Notes under the pieces: generated by a model
Database searches by the model: none
What the model saw: only the letters and a program-made list of their open reading frames with translations
What the model was told of the DNA's origin: nothing
Translations under genes and position numbers: made by a program
NCBI RefSeq assembly: GCF_018861755.1
Contig: NZ_JAHLEF010000018.1
Span: 1-64,000 of the forward strand
DNA length: 64,000 bases
Origin: Clostridium sp. CF012
Lineage (GTDB): Bacteria; Bacillota; Clostridia; Clostridiales; Clostridiaceae
Reading direction: 5' to 3'
In this document: positions 51,042-59,944 of the stretch, piece after piece
How positions within the stretch are numbered: the stretch's first letter is position 1
Layout of the letters: each line of letters begins with the position of its first letter

Positions 51042-51117
51042 ATTGTCAATTATATAACATTTTATTTCTTGTGAAACTAGTAAATATTTATTCTAATTAA
51101 TTGAGGAGGCATAAAAA

Positions 51118-52383
51118 ATGAGATTTGACTTAACAGCTTTTTTAACCAATCCATTTGTTCCTATGTTTTTAGCAACGGTAACGGGATTGTTGCTAGGTAA
51201 CATTAAAATTGGGAAATTCAATCTTGGACAATCAGGTGGTTTATTTACTGGAATATTTTTTGGCTGGTTACTTTATTCGAAATACTGCGTTCCATTTATG
51301 GTAGACCCAAGTAATCATAAACAAGGTTTAATTGTAGGCGCACCCAAATATGCGGCTAATTATTTTAAAAACGGAGTTGTTAGCGATACCTTGTTTACAT
51401 TTACACTGATTCTTTTTATTGCATCAGTTGGGTTACTTGCAGGAAAAGATATCGGAAAGGTTGTTAAGAAATATGGAGCCAGGTTCGTTGTACTTGGTGG
51501 TGTGATAACTGCTACAGGTGCATTGGTTACATATTTAGCTACGCTTGTATTTACTGGTCAAAATAATTTTGCTGTTGCTGGAGTTTATACAGGAGCTTTA
51601 ACAAGTTCACCAGCACTTGCAGCAGCCTTAGAATCCACTGCTAAGTATGGTGCAGTAGCACAAGCACAAGTCGGACTTGGACATGCTATTGGATATGCAC
51701 CAGGCGTATTAGTAGTGATTATCGCTATGAACTTTTTCCCGGTTATATTTAAAATGGATGTAGAAAAGGAAAAACAAAGATTTAAATCTGAGATGACATC
51801 TTTTAATGAAAATGAAGCTGCAGAAAAAAACATTAAAGAAGTTGGTATGGATGTAGTTTCATTCCTCACAGTGTGTTTGGTTGGATACTTTGTTGGTTTA
51901 ATAAATATATACCTACCAGTTGTTAAATGGTTTAGTTTGGGATCAACTGGTGGAGTACTTATAATGGCATTATGGCTTGGTCATATCGGAAAGATTGGAC
52001 CATTAACATTTAGAATGAACACCCGCGTGCTTTCTGCCATAAGAGACTTATCTCTTTCTCTTTTCTTGGCTATAGTAGGGTTACAATATGGGTATGAAAC
52101 TGTAGCAGCACTTGGTGGAAGTGGTGCAACACTTGCATTAATTTCATTTATAGTTGGTCTCATTGCGTTGAGTGCTGGTTTTTTTGTGGCAAGATATATA
52201 TTTAAAATGAACTGGATCATTATTGCAGGCGCAATATGCGGAGGTATGACAAGTACACCAGGACTTGGGGCTGCAATTGATGCTACAAAGACTGATGAAG
52301 TTGCTGCTGGTTATGGAGCCACCTATCCCTTTGGACTCTTATTTACTGTAATATTCGTAATCATACTTCATATGATTACATAA
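51118..52383 (+). CDS. AspT/YidE-type membrane transporter
   Basis: Membrane protein of 421 residues with two halves of about five hydrophobic segments joined by a charged loop (about residues 205-240, MDVEKEKQRFKSEM). Each half has the GA-T-S/T-P-A/G-L motif: YTGALTSSPALAAALE and CGGMTSTPGLGAAIDATK, as in AspT/YidE-type antiporters. Placed ahead of abfD under a sigma-54 promoter, it may exchange succinate, 4-hydroxybutyrate or a related acid; the substrate is an inference. GAGGAGG lies 8 bases before the ATG. Confidence 0.75.
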   Translation: MRFDLTAFLTNPFVPMFLATVTGLLLGNIKIGKFNLGQSGGLFTGIFFGWLLYSKYCVPFMVDPSNHKQGLIVGAPKYAANYFKNGVVSDTLFTFTLILFIASVGLLAGKDIGKVVKKYGARFVVLGGVITATGALVTYLATLVFTGQNNFAVAGVYTGALTSSPALAAALESTAKYGAVAQAQVGLGHAIGYAPGVLVVIIAMNFFPVIFKMDVEKEKQRFKSEMTSFNENEAAEKNIKEVGMDVVSFLTVCLVGYFVGLINIYLPVVKWFSLGSTGGVLIMALWLGHIGKIGPLTFRMNTRVLSAIRDLSLSLFLAIVGLQYGYETVAALGGSGATLALISFIVGLIALSAGFFVARYIFKMNWIIIAGAICGGMTSTPGLGAAIDATKTDEVAAGYGATYPFGLLFTVIFVIILHMIT

Positions 52384-52418
52384 ATCTAAAAATGGCTTCA
52401 TATCTATGATTTAACAAG

Positions 52419-52436
52419 TTGGCATAGTTATTGCTA
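52419..52436 (+). promoter_or_regulatory. Sigma-54 promoter of the abfD operon
   Basis: TTGGCATAGTTATTGCTA has GG at 52421-52422 and GC at 52433-52434 with 10 bases between. It lies 68 bases upstream of abfD and matches the two other sigma-54 elements closely. Confidence 0.83.
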
Positions 52437-52503
52437 TATGAAACGTGTAAACAAAAATAAAATTTGATTAAATTTATAATAAATAATAAAGGAGCTGTTC
52501 TTA

Positions 52504-53955
52504 ATGGGACTCATGACAAAAGAACAATATATAGAAAGTCTTAGAAAGTTAAATCTAAAGGTTTATATGTTTGGTGAATTAGTAGAAAATGTTGTAGATC
52601 ATCCAATTATTCGCCCATCATTAAATTCTGTGGCTATGACCTACGAATTAGCACAAAATCCAGAATATGAAGATTTAATGACTGCTACATCAGACTTAAC
52701 TGGAGAAAAAGTAAATCGTTTTGCTCATCTTCATCAAAATACTTCAGACCTTATAAAGAAAGTTAAAATGCAACGTTTGCTTGGACAAAAAACTGCATCA
52801 TGTTTTCAAAGATGTGTTGGTATGGATGCTTTTAATTCTGTATATAGTACTACCTTTGAAATAGACAAGGAACATGGAACAAGCTATCACGAGAATTTTA
52901 AAAAGTTTTTGACTTATGTTCAAAAAAATGATTTAACCGTAGATGGTGCAATGACAGATCCTAAAGGAGATAGAGGCCTTTCACCTAGTCAACAAGCAGA
53001 TCCAGATATGTATTTAAGAGTTGTAGAAAGAAGAGTAGATGGTATTGTAGTAAGGGGTGCAAAAGCACATCAAACAGGTATGACAAATTCACATGAAATT
53101 TTGGTAATGCCAACAATAGCAATGACGGAAAATGATAAAGAATGGGCAGTATCCTTTGCAATTCCAACAGATGCAGAAGGTGTGTTTCATATATACGGAC
53201 GTCAATCTTGTGATACACGGAAACTAGAAGAGGGAATGATTGATAGAGGAAACAGTGAATTTGGTGGACAAGAAACATTAACTGTATTTGAAGATGTATT
53301 TGTGCCAAATGAAAGAGTATTTTTAAATGGAGAAACTGAATTTGTAGGAATGCTTGTAGAAAGATTCGCTGGATATCATAGACAAAGCTATGGTGGATGT
53401 AAAGTTGGCGTTGGTGATGTACTTATCGGCGCAGCAGCGGTAGCTTCAGAGTATAATGGAGCTCAAAAAGCAACACATATTAAAGATAAATTAATAGAAA
53501 TGACTCACTTAAATGAAACACTTTACGCCTGTGGAATAGCATGTTCTGCAGAAGGCCATGTAACAAAAGCTGGTAACTATGAAATAGATAATTTACTTGC
53601 AAATGTATGTAAGCAAAACGTAACTAGATTCCCATATGAAATTTGTAGACTTGCAGAGGATATAGCTGGAGGTATAATGGTAACAATGCCTTCAGAGCAA
53701 GATTTTAGAAATGAAAAAATAGGACCTTATATTGATAAGTATTTGAAAGGTATTGCATCAGTTTCTACAGAAAATCGGATGAAAATTTTAAGGTTAATAG
53801 AAAACATGACTCTTGGAACAGCAGCAGTGGGCTATAGAACAGAATCCATGCACGGAGCTGGATCACCACAAGCACAAAGAATCATGATTGCAAGACAGGG
53901 CAACCTAGCATATAAGAAAAAATTAGCAAAAGCTATAGCCAATGTAATCGAATAG
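52504..53955 (+). CDS. abfD: 4-hydroxybutyryl-CoA dehydratase / vinylacetyl-CoA delta-isomerase
   Basis: Dehydrates 4-hydroxybutyryl-CoA to crotonyl-CoA by a ketyl-radical mechanism using FAD and a [4Fe-4S] cluster. The 483-residue protein retains all four cluster ligands of the C. aminobutyricum enzyme: Cys100 and Cys104 (ASCFQRCVGMDAF), His292 and Cys299 (GYHRQSYGGC). Also conserved are GAMTDPKGDRGL and ESMHGAGSPQAQR at the C-terminus. AAGGAG precedes the ATG. A NifU-like gene follows, which may help supply the cluster. Expression is predicted to depend on sigma-54. Confidence 0.96.
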   Translation: MGLMTKEQYIESLRKLNLKVYMFGELVENVVDHPIIRPSLNSVAMTYELAQNPEYEDLMTATSDLTGEKVNRFAHLHQNTSDLIKKVKMQRLLGQKTASCFQRCVGMDAFNSVYSTTFEIDKEHGTSYHENFKKFLTYVQKNDLTVDGAMTDPKGDRGLSPSQQADPDMYLRVVERRVDGIVVRGAKAHQTGMTNSHEILVMPTIAMTENDKEWAVSFAIPTDAEGVFHIYGRQSCDTRKLEEGMIDRGNSEFGGQETLTVFEDVFVPNERVFLNGETEFVGMLVERFAGYHRQSYGGCKVGVGDVLIGAAAVASEYNGAQKATHIKDKLIEMTHLNETLYACGIACSAEGHVTKAGNYEIDNLLANVCKQNVTRFPYEICRLAEDIAGGIMVTMPSEQDFRNEKIGPYIDKYLKGIASVSTENRMKILRLIENMTLGTAAVGYRTESMHGAGSPQAQRIMIARQGNLAYKKKLAKAIANVIE

Positions 53956-54012
53956 ATTAATAAATCTATGATAATGAATATGAATGTACTATAGAAAATA
54001 TTTAAAAGAAAG

Positions 54013-54029
54013 CAGGGGGCATCCCCCTG
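54013..54029 (+). repeat. GC-rich intercistronic hairpin
   Basis: CAGGGGG (54013-54019) and CCCCCTG (54023-54029) enclose a 3-base loop. It is strikingly GC-rich for this genome and lies between abfD and the NifU-like gene, without a T run. It may protect the abfD message 3' end or lower downstream expression. Confidence 0.6.
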
Positions 54030-54046
54030 TTATATATGAGGTTATT

Positions 54047-54325
54047 ATGATTGATAAAATTAAAAAGGTAATTGAAGAAGAAGTAAAACCACAGTTAGCA
54101 TTACATGATGGTGATATTGAAGTTATCAAGGTGGAAAATGGAATTGTGGAAATCAAGTTTTTAGGAGCTTGTAAAGGTTGTCCTTCTGCTAAAGTTACTA
54201 TAGAAGATGTAGTAGAGAAAGCTTTAAAGAAAAAGATTCCAGAGGTAAAGAAAGTTATACAAATTTATGATGTAAGTTCGGAATTGTGGGATACCTATAA
54301 AAAGATTATTAAAAAAGATAATTAA
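54047..54325 (+). CDS. NifU-like Fe-S scaffold protein
   Basis: NifU C-terminal-domain protein of 92 residues. The cluster-binding pair is in GACKGCPSA (about residues 43-51), preceded by LALHDGDIEVIKVENG. Such proteins assemble or deliver [4Fe-4S] clusters. Its place directly after abfD suggests service to that oxygen-sensitive enzyme. I use ATG 54047 with GAGG 6 bases upstream; the frame opens earlier at 53984, but that part overlaps the GC hairpin and does not resemble the family. Confidence 0.85.
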   Translation: MIDKIKKVIEEEVKPQLALHDGDIEVIKVENGIVEIKFLGACKGCPSAKVTIEDVVEKALKKKIPEVKKVIQIYDVSSELWDTYKKIIKKDN

Positions 54326-54428
54326 GAATGAAACACATTAAAAAATTTTTATTCACTTTGTGAAATATAAGACAATATCGTGAATTTAAATTCAAAAAAT
54401 TTATAAATGAAAAGAAGAGGTGACAAAG

Positions 54429-55730
54429 GTGAATTGGCAAGAAACTTATAAAAGTAAGGTGGTTTCTCCAAAATTAGCTGCAGCTAAAATCAAATCTGGT
54501 GATAGAGTTGTAACAGGACATGCTTGTTCAGAACCAATTGATGTTATAGAGGCTATGATTACAAATAAAGAAAATTATCGAGATGTAGAAATTGTACACA
54601 TGTTGTCTTTAGGAAAAGGGGGTTATGTAAAGGATGGAATGGAACCGTATTTTCATCACAATGCACTTTTTGTAGGTGGTGGCACAAGAATCGCTATAGC
54701 TGAGGGAAGAGCAGATTTCACCCCGTGTTTTTTTTATAAAGTTCCAGAACTTTTTCGGGAAGGTGGATTACCAGTAGATGTTGCTATAATTCAAATTAGC
54801 ACTCCAGATGAACATGGCTATTGCAGCTATGGGTTATCTAATGATTATACAAAGCCCGCTACAGAATGCGCAAAGATAGTAATTGCAGAAGTAAATACAC
54901 TCATGCCAAGAATAATGGGAGATAACTTCATTCATGTTTCAGATATTGACTATATTGTTGAAACCTCTAATCCTATTATAGAGTTAAAAGCAGCTAAAAT
55001 AGGTGATATGGAAAAGATAATTGGAGAAAATTGTGCAAGTTTGATTGAAGATGGATCTACGTTACAATTGGGAATTGGAGCAATTCCAGATGCTGTACTC
55101 TTATTTTTAAAAGACAAAAAAGATTTGGGAATTCATTCTGAAATGATTTCAGATGGAGTGGTTGAACTAGTAGAGGCTGGCGTTATAACAAATAAAATGA
55201 AGACCTTACATCCAGGTAAAATCATAGTTACCTTTTTAATGGGGTCCAAGAGACTTTTTGATTTTGCAGATAATAACCCTATGATTTCCATGCATTCTGT
55301 GGACTATGTAAACGATCCTGTGGTAATTATGCAAAACCATAAGATGGTGTGTATCAATTCCTGTATACAAGTAGACCTCATGGGTCAAGTAGTAGCAGAG
55401 AGTATAGGACTTAAGCAATTCAGTGGAGTTGGTGGACAAGTTGACTTTACAAGGGGAGCTGCAATGGCAAAAGGCGGAAAATCTATTATTGCTATGCCAT
55501 CCACAGCAAGTAAAGGAACAATGTCTAGAATTGTACCATTACTAGATGAAGGTGCAGCAGTAACTACATCTAGAAATGATGTTCATTATGTAATTACAGA
55601 GTATGGTATTGCTGAACTTAAGGGGAAAACACTAAGTGAAAGAGGAAAAGCACTAATAGGTATTGCACATCCGAATTTTAGATTAGAACTTATAAAAGAG
55701 TGGGAAAAAAGATTTAAGAGAAAATTTTAA
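54429..55730 (+). CDS. abfT: 4-hydroxybutyrate CoA-transferase
   Basis: Transfers CoA to 4-hydroxybutyrate, usually from acetyl-CoA or butyryl-CoA. The 433-residue protein aligns along its whole length with C. aminobutyricum AbfT as I recall it: LEDGSTLQLG-type IEDGSTLQLGIGAIPDAVL, HSEMISDGVV with the catalytic glutamate at residue 238, and GVGGQVDF. The start is GTG 54429, 8 bases after AAGAGG. That start puts the glutamate at the number known for AbfT; a GTG at 54420 overlaps the site. Two palindromes (54352-54364, 54381-54394) lie upstream. Confidence 0.93.
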   Translation: MNWQETYKSKVVSPKLAAAKIKSGDRVVTGHACSEPIDVIEAMITNKENYRDVEIVHMLSLGKGGYVKDGMEPYFHHNALFVGGGTRIAIAEGRADFTPCFFYKVPELFREGGLPVDVAIIQISTPDEHGYCSYGLSNDYTKPATECAKIVIAEVNTLMPRIMGDNFIHVSDIDYIVETSNPIIELKAAKIGDMEKIIGENCASLIEDGSTLQLGIGAIPDAVLLFLKDKKDLGIHSEMISDGVVELVEAGVITNKMKTLHPGKIIVTFLMGSKRLFDFADNNPMISMHSVDYVNDPVVIMQNHKMVCINSCIQVDLMGQVVAESIGLKQFSGVGGQVDFTRGAAMAKGGKSIIAMPSTASKGTMSRIVPLLDEGAAVTTSRNDVHYVITEYGIAELKGKTLSERGKALIGIAHPNFRLELIKEWEKRFKRKF

Positions 55731-55746
55731 AAGGTGGGGTGAAAGT

Positions 55747-57255
55747 ATGAATACTGATAGAATAAGAAATGCAAGTCTAGAAGGTAAAATAATGACTGCT
55801 GAGGAAGCTGCAAAGTTAATAGTGGATAAAATGGTAGTAGGAGTAAGTGGTTTTACACCATCAGGTTATCCAAAAGCAGTTCCATTGGCTTTAGCCGCTA
55901 GAGTAAAAGCTACTGGTGAAAAAATGAAAGTAACCTTATATAGTGGTGCTTCCGTCGGGGCAGAAATCGATGGCGCATGGGCTGAAGCAGGAATTATTTC
56001 AAAGAGATTACCATACCAAACCAATAATGAAGTAAGAAATAGCATTAATAGTGGAGACATTGATTATATAGATATGCATTTAAGTCATAGTACCCAATAT
56101 GTAGATTGTGGAGTTATTCCTAAAATAAATGTAGCGATTATTGAGGCTGTTGCAATTACAGAAGATGGATGTATTGTACCAAGTACCGCCATTGGAAATG
56201 CTGCATGTTATATAAAAAATGCAGATTTTGTAATTGTGGAAGTGAATGAAAGTCAGCCCATCCAACTAGAAGGAATGGCAGACATATATATGACAGAAAA
56301 ACCACCTTTTAGAAAACCAATTCCACTAATACATCCAGGAGATAGAATTGGAACAACCTGCATACCTTGTGGAATTGAGAAAATTGCTGCCATTGTTATG
56401 ACAGATCTTTTAGACAAAACAAGGCCACTTGCAGCAATTGATGAAGCATCAAAGAAAATTTCTAAGAATCTAATTGAGTTTTTAGAGAAAGAAGTAGAAG
56501 AAGGTAAACTACCAGAGAATTTATTACCACTTCAATCTGGGGTAGGTAGTGTTGCTAATGCAGTGCTTGGTGGTCTTTGCAAGTCAAATTTTGAAAATTT
56601 GACTTGTTATACAGAGGTAATTCAAGATTCTATGTTAGATTTATTAAAATGTGGGAAAGTAACAGTAGCATCCTCCACAGCCATAAGTCCTTCCCCAGAG
56701 AGAATGGTTCAATTTAAAGAAGAAATAGATTTTTATAAAGATAAGATAGTATTAAGGCCTCAAGAAATAAGTAATAATCCTGAAATTGCGAGAAGAATAG
56801 GTGTTATTGCTATGAACACAGCTATAGAGGTGGATATATACGGTAATGTTAATTCAACACATATAATGGGAAGCAAAATGATGAATGGTATTGGTGGATC
56901 CGGAGATTTTGCAAGAAATGCTTACTTAACAATATTCACAACTGAGTCCATTGCAAAAAAAGGAGATATCTCTTCAATTGTTCCAATGGTATCGCATGTA
57001 GATCACACAGAGCATGATGTTATGGTTATTGTAACAGATCAAGGGGTAGCTGATTTAAGAGGATTGTGCCCAAGAGAAAGAGCACTAAAAATAATTAACA
57101 ATTGTGCACATCCAGATTATAAAGTAGCTCTTATGAAATATTTTGAAGATGCTCAACTCACTGGAGCAAAACATACACCACATATGCTAAATAAATCTTT
57201 AGGATGGCATAGTAGATTTTTAGATACAGGATCCATGAAGGAGAAATTAGTATAA
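55747..57255 (+). CDS. cat1: Succinate (succinyl-CoA:acetate) CoA-transferase
   Basis: Acetyl-CoA hydrolase/transferase family protein of 502 residues, close to C. kluyveri Cat1, which forms succinyl-CoA from succinate and acetyl-CoA. Conserved stretches include GVSGFTPSGYPKAVPLALA, the catalytic-glutamate segment CYTEVIQDSMLDLL (about residue 295) and MNGIGGSGDFARNAYL, with RALKIINNCAHPDY at the C-terminus. It provides the substrate of SucD, encoded 41 bases downstream. It starts 16 bases after abfT. Confidence 0.92.
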   Translation: MNTDRIRNASLEGKIMTAEEAAKLIVDKMVVGVSGFTPSGYPKAVPLALAARVKATGEKMKVTLYSGASVGAEIDGAWAEAGIISKRLPYQTNNEVRNSINSGDIDYIDMHLSHSTQYVDCGVIPKINVAIIEAVAITEDGCIVPSTAIGNAACYIKNADFVIVEVNESQPIQLEGMADIYMTEKPPFRKPIPLIHPGDRIGTTCIPCGIEKIAAIVMTDLLDKTRPLAAIDEASKKISKNLIEFLEKEVEEGKLPENLLPLQSGVGSVANAVLGGLCKSNFENLTCYTEVIQDSMLDLLKCGKVTVASSTAISPSPERMVQFKEEIDFYKDKIVLRPQEISNNPEIARRIGVIAMNTAIEVDIYGNVNSTHIMGSKMMNGIGGSGDFARNAYLTIFTTESIAKKGDISSIVPMVSHVDHTEHDVMVIVTDQGVADLRGLCPRERALKIINNCAHPDYKVALMKYFEDAQLTGAKHTPHMLNKSLGWHSRFLDTGSMKEKLV

Positions 57256-57296
57256 TTAATGAATAATAATATACAATTTTTAGGAGGAAAATAATA

Positions 57297-58667
57297 ATGG
57301 ATAACAAAGCTTATATAAATGAAATGATGGTTAAAGCAAGGAAAGCTCAAGCAGGTATTGCAAACTATAATCAAGAACAGGTGGATGCGTTAGTTAGAGT
57401 AATTGGTAAAGTTATATTTGATAATGCAGAGGTACTTGCAAAAGAAGCAGTTACAGAAACAAGAATGGGAGTTTATGAAGATAAGGTAGCTAAGAATATG
57501 GGAAAATCAAGGACTATATGGAATAGCTTAAAAGGTAAAAAATCAGTAGATATCATGGGACCTGAAGAAGGAAAAGAAGGAATACTACTAGTAGCTAAAC
57601 CAAAGGGGGTTATAGGTTCTATTACACCAACAACAAATCCAATAGTTACACCAATGTGTAATGCTATGTTTGCGCTAAAAGGAAGAAATGCAATTATTGT
57701 AGCACCACACCCAAGATCGAAGAATTGCTCAGCACATGCTGTTAAATTAATGAATGATGAATTAAGAAAACTTGGAGCACCAGAAAACCTAATTCAAATA
57801 ATAGCAGAGCCATCCGTTGAATTAACAGGAGAATTAATGTCAGCTGTTGATACAGTAGTAGCTACAGGTGGAATGGGAATGGTAAGAGCTGCTTATGCCA
57901 GCGGAAAACCAGCTTTTGGAGTTGGAGCAGGAAATGTTCAAGTTATTATTGATAGAGATTATAATTTTGATCAAGCTGCAAAAGATATTATCGCAGGAAG
58001 AAAGTTTGATAATGGTATCATCTGCTCTGGAGAACAAAGTATTATAGCTCCAGTTGAAAAACATGCTGAAATAATGGAGGCCTTTGTTAACAATGGCGCA
58101 TACTACATCGAAGATGAAGAATCAATTGAAAAGTTTAGAAATGTTATGTTCCCAGGCGGAGTAATAAATGGTAAACTTGTTGGTCAATCAGTTCAGTTTG
58201 TTGCTGATATGGCAGGCGTTATGGTTCCGGAAGCTACAAAAGTAGTTATATTAAAAACTAAAGGAATAGGATCACTAGATGTACTTAACAAGGAAAAAAT
58301 GTTCCCATATATGATAACAATGACTTACGATACTTTTGAAGAAGCAGTACAACTTGCTAAAACTAACCTTTTATATGAGGGTGCAGGACATACTACAGCC
58401 GTTCATTCAAATGACAATGCTCATATTGAATATGCAGGTAAAGAATTACCTATAAGTAGATTAGTTGTTAATCAAACATCATCTACAGGAGCTGGCGGAA
58501 GTTTCAATAATGGGTTCAATCCATCTACAACTCTTGGTTGTGGATCTTGGGGAAATAATTCAATATCTGAAAACTTTACTTTTTATCACTTAATAAATAT
58601 ATCAAGAATAGGATATTTTAATAAGGATGCCAAAGTTCCAACTGCTGAGGAAATCTGGGCTGAATAG
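57297..58667 (+). CDS. sucD: CoA-acylating succinate-semialdehyde dehydrogenase
   Basis: Reduces succinyl-CoA to succinate semialdehyde with NAD(P)H. The 456-residue aldehyde dehydrogenase shows ITPTTNPIVTPM (about residue 105), ATGGMGMVRAAYASGKP, GVGAGNVQ and the catalytic cysteine 243 in NGIICSGEQS. It matches C. kluyveri SucD in size and gene neighbours. TAGGAGG lies 8 bases before the ATG. A hairpin between it and 4hbD may reduce read-through. Confidence 0.93.
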   Translation: MDNKAYINEMMVKARKAQAGIANYNQEQVDALVRVIGKVIFDNAEVLAKEAVTETRMGVYEDKVAKNMGKSRTIWNSLKGKKSVDIMGPEEGKEGILLVAKPKGVIGSITPTTNPIVTPMCNAMFALKGRNAIIVAPHPRSKNCSAHAVKLMNDELRKLGAPENLIQIIAEPSVELTGELMSAVDTVVATGGMGMVRAAYASGKPAFGVGAGNVQVIIDRDYNFDQAAKDIIAGRKFDNGIICSGEQSIIAPVEKHAEIMEAFVNNGAYYIEDEESIEKFRNVMFPGGVINGKLVGQSVQFVADMAGVMVPEATKVVILKTKGIGSLDVLNKEKMFPYMITMTYDTFEEAVQLAKTNLLYEGAGHTTAVHSNDNAHIEYAGKELPISRLVVNQTSSTGAGGSFNNGFNPSTTLGCGSWGNNSISENFTFYHLINISRIGYFNKDAKVPTAEEIWAE

Positions 58668-58678
58668 TATAAAAATAG

Positions 58679-58710
58679 TAGGTTTCAACGGATTGAGTTG
58701 AAACCTATTT
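58679..58710 (+). terminator. Hairpin between sucD and 4hbD
   Basis: TAGGTTTCAAC (58679-58689) pairs with GTTGAAACCTA (58697-58707), 7-base loop, short T run. It is a weak or partial terminator inside an otherwise uninterrupted gene set. Confidence 0.65.
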
Positions 58711-58747
58711 CCTAAATATAAATAATTACAAAATAGGAGGAAAAATA

Positions 58748-59866
58748 ATGAAATTATTTTCAATTAAATCACAAATCCATAAATTTGATACATCAAAAGA
58801 ATTTGCAGAAGCCTTTAATATAGGTGAAGGAGATTTTGTATTATCAAATGAATTTATATATAATCCATTCTTCGGAAGTTTAAATCTTAAAGCTGAGATA
58901 GTCTTCCTGGAAAAATTTGGTGTTGGCGAACCATCTGATGAGATAATTAATGCAGTATTGTCAGTTATTAAAGGAAAGACATTTAAAAGAATTTTTGCTA
59001 TAGGTGGAGGTAGTGTTATCGATATAGCAAAACTTCTTGTAATAAAGGGTGAAAATAGAGCATTAGAACTATTCGAGAAAACAGTTCCATTAATAAAGGA
59101 TAAAGAGCTTATAATAGTTCCTACAACTGCTGGTACAGGTTCAGAAGTTACAAATTTATCTATAGCTGAAATTAAAGCGAAACATACAAAAATGGGGCTT
59201 GCTACAGATGAATTATTAGCAGATCATGCAGTACTTATACCAGAACTTGTTAAAGGACTTCCATACAAATTCTTTGTTGCTAGTTCAATAGATGCACTAA
59301 TCCATGCTATTGAGTCTTATGTATCACCAAAATCTAATCCTTACACAGAATTATTTAGTGTCAAAGCAATGGAATTGATTTTAAAGGGATATATGAAAAT
59401 TATTGAAAAAGGTGAAGAGTATAGAAAAGAAATAATTGAAGATTTTGTTATAGGTAGTAACTATGCTGGTATTGCTTTTGGTAACACAGGAGTGGGGGCT
59501 GTTCATGCACTTTCTTATCCTCTTGGAGGCACTTACCACGTTCCTCATGGAGAAGCAAACTACCAGATGTTTGTTGAAGTTTTTAGAACATATAATAAGA
59601 AAAATCCAAATGGTAAAATTAAAAATGTTAATAAAATACTTGCAGATATTTTAAATGTAAATGTTGATAGTGATGTGTTTGCTTCACTTGCTGGAGTACT
59701 TGATAAATTATTAGTTAGAAAACCATTAAAAGATTATGGTATGAAGGTAGAAGAAATTGAAAGTTTTGCAGATAGCGTTGTTGTAGGTCAACAAAGGCTT
59801 TTAAATAACAATTATGTGCCTCTAAGCAGAGATGAAATTAGAGATATTTATAAGGTTCTATATTAA
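58748..59866 (+). CDS. 4hbD: NAD-dependent 4-hydroxybutyrate dehydrogenase
   Basis: Iron-containing (group III) alcohol dehydrogenase of 372 residues that reduces succinate semialdehyde to 4-hydroxybutyrate. It has the nucleotide motif AIGGGSVIDIAKL (about residue 84), PTTAGTGSEVT, and metal-binding histidines in DALIHAIES, AVHALSYPLGG and YHVPHGEAN. The whole sequence closely follows C. kluyveri 4HbD as I recall it. AGGAGG lies 7 bases before the ATG. It is the last enzyme of the cluster; a GNRA-capped terminator follows. Confidence 0.93.
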   Translation: MKLFSIKSQIHKFDTSKEFAEAFNIGEGDFVLSNEFIYNPFFGSLNLKAEIVFLEKFGVGEPSDEIINAVLSVIKGKTFKRIFAIGGGSVIDIAKLLVIKGENRALELFEKTVPLIKDKELIIVPTTAGTGSEVTNLSIAEIKAKHTKMGLATDELLADHAVLIPELVKGLPYKFFVASSIDALIHAIESYVSPKSNPYTELFSVKAMELILKGYMKIIEKGEEYRKEIIEDFVIGSNYAGIAFGNTGVGAVHALSYPLGGTYHVPHGEANYQMFVEVFRTYNKKNPNGKIKNVNKILADILNVNVDSDVFASLAGVLDKLLVRKPLKDYGMKVEEIESFADSVVVGQQRLLNNNYVPLSRDEIRDIYKVLY

Positions 59867-59882
59867 AACTTAAAATATTGAA

Positions 59883-59918
59883 ATATAAGAAGAGAGGTGC
59901 AAACCTCTCTTCTTATAT
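59883..59918 (+). terminator. Terminator after 4hbD
   Basis: A perfect 16-base-pair stem (59883-59898 with 59903-59918) is capped by the tetraloop GCAA, a GNRA loop. The T run is lacking, but stability is high. Confidence 0.75.
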
Positions 59919-59944
59919 GATTATAATAGATAATTAGGTAACTC

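Larger units (their letters stand above)
50707..51117. other. Regulatory region between the activator and the transporter
   Basis: This 411-base gap is dense in signals. A second copy of GTGTTGCAAAAATG (50710-50723) follows the one in the activator's last codons, and ATGCAA-type hexamers recur at 50721, 50759 and 50811. Two tandem 16-base-pair hairpins (50833-50914) share the core TTGTGA-N6-TCACAA. A sigma-54 promoter lies at 50990 and a Rex-like palindrome at 51022. The TGCAA cluster may be the upstream activator sites. Confidence 0.55.

Noticed and set aside
53984-54046. Longer start for the NifU-like protein
   Set aside because: It would be translated from the GC-rich hairpin region, has no ribosome site and no family similarity.
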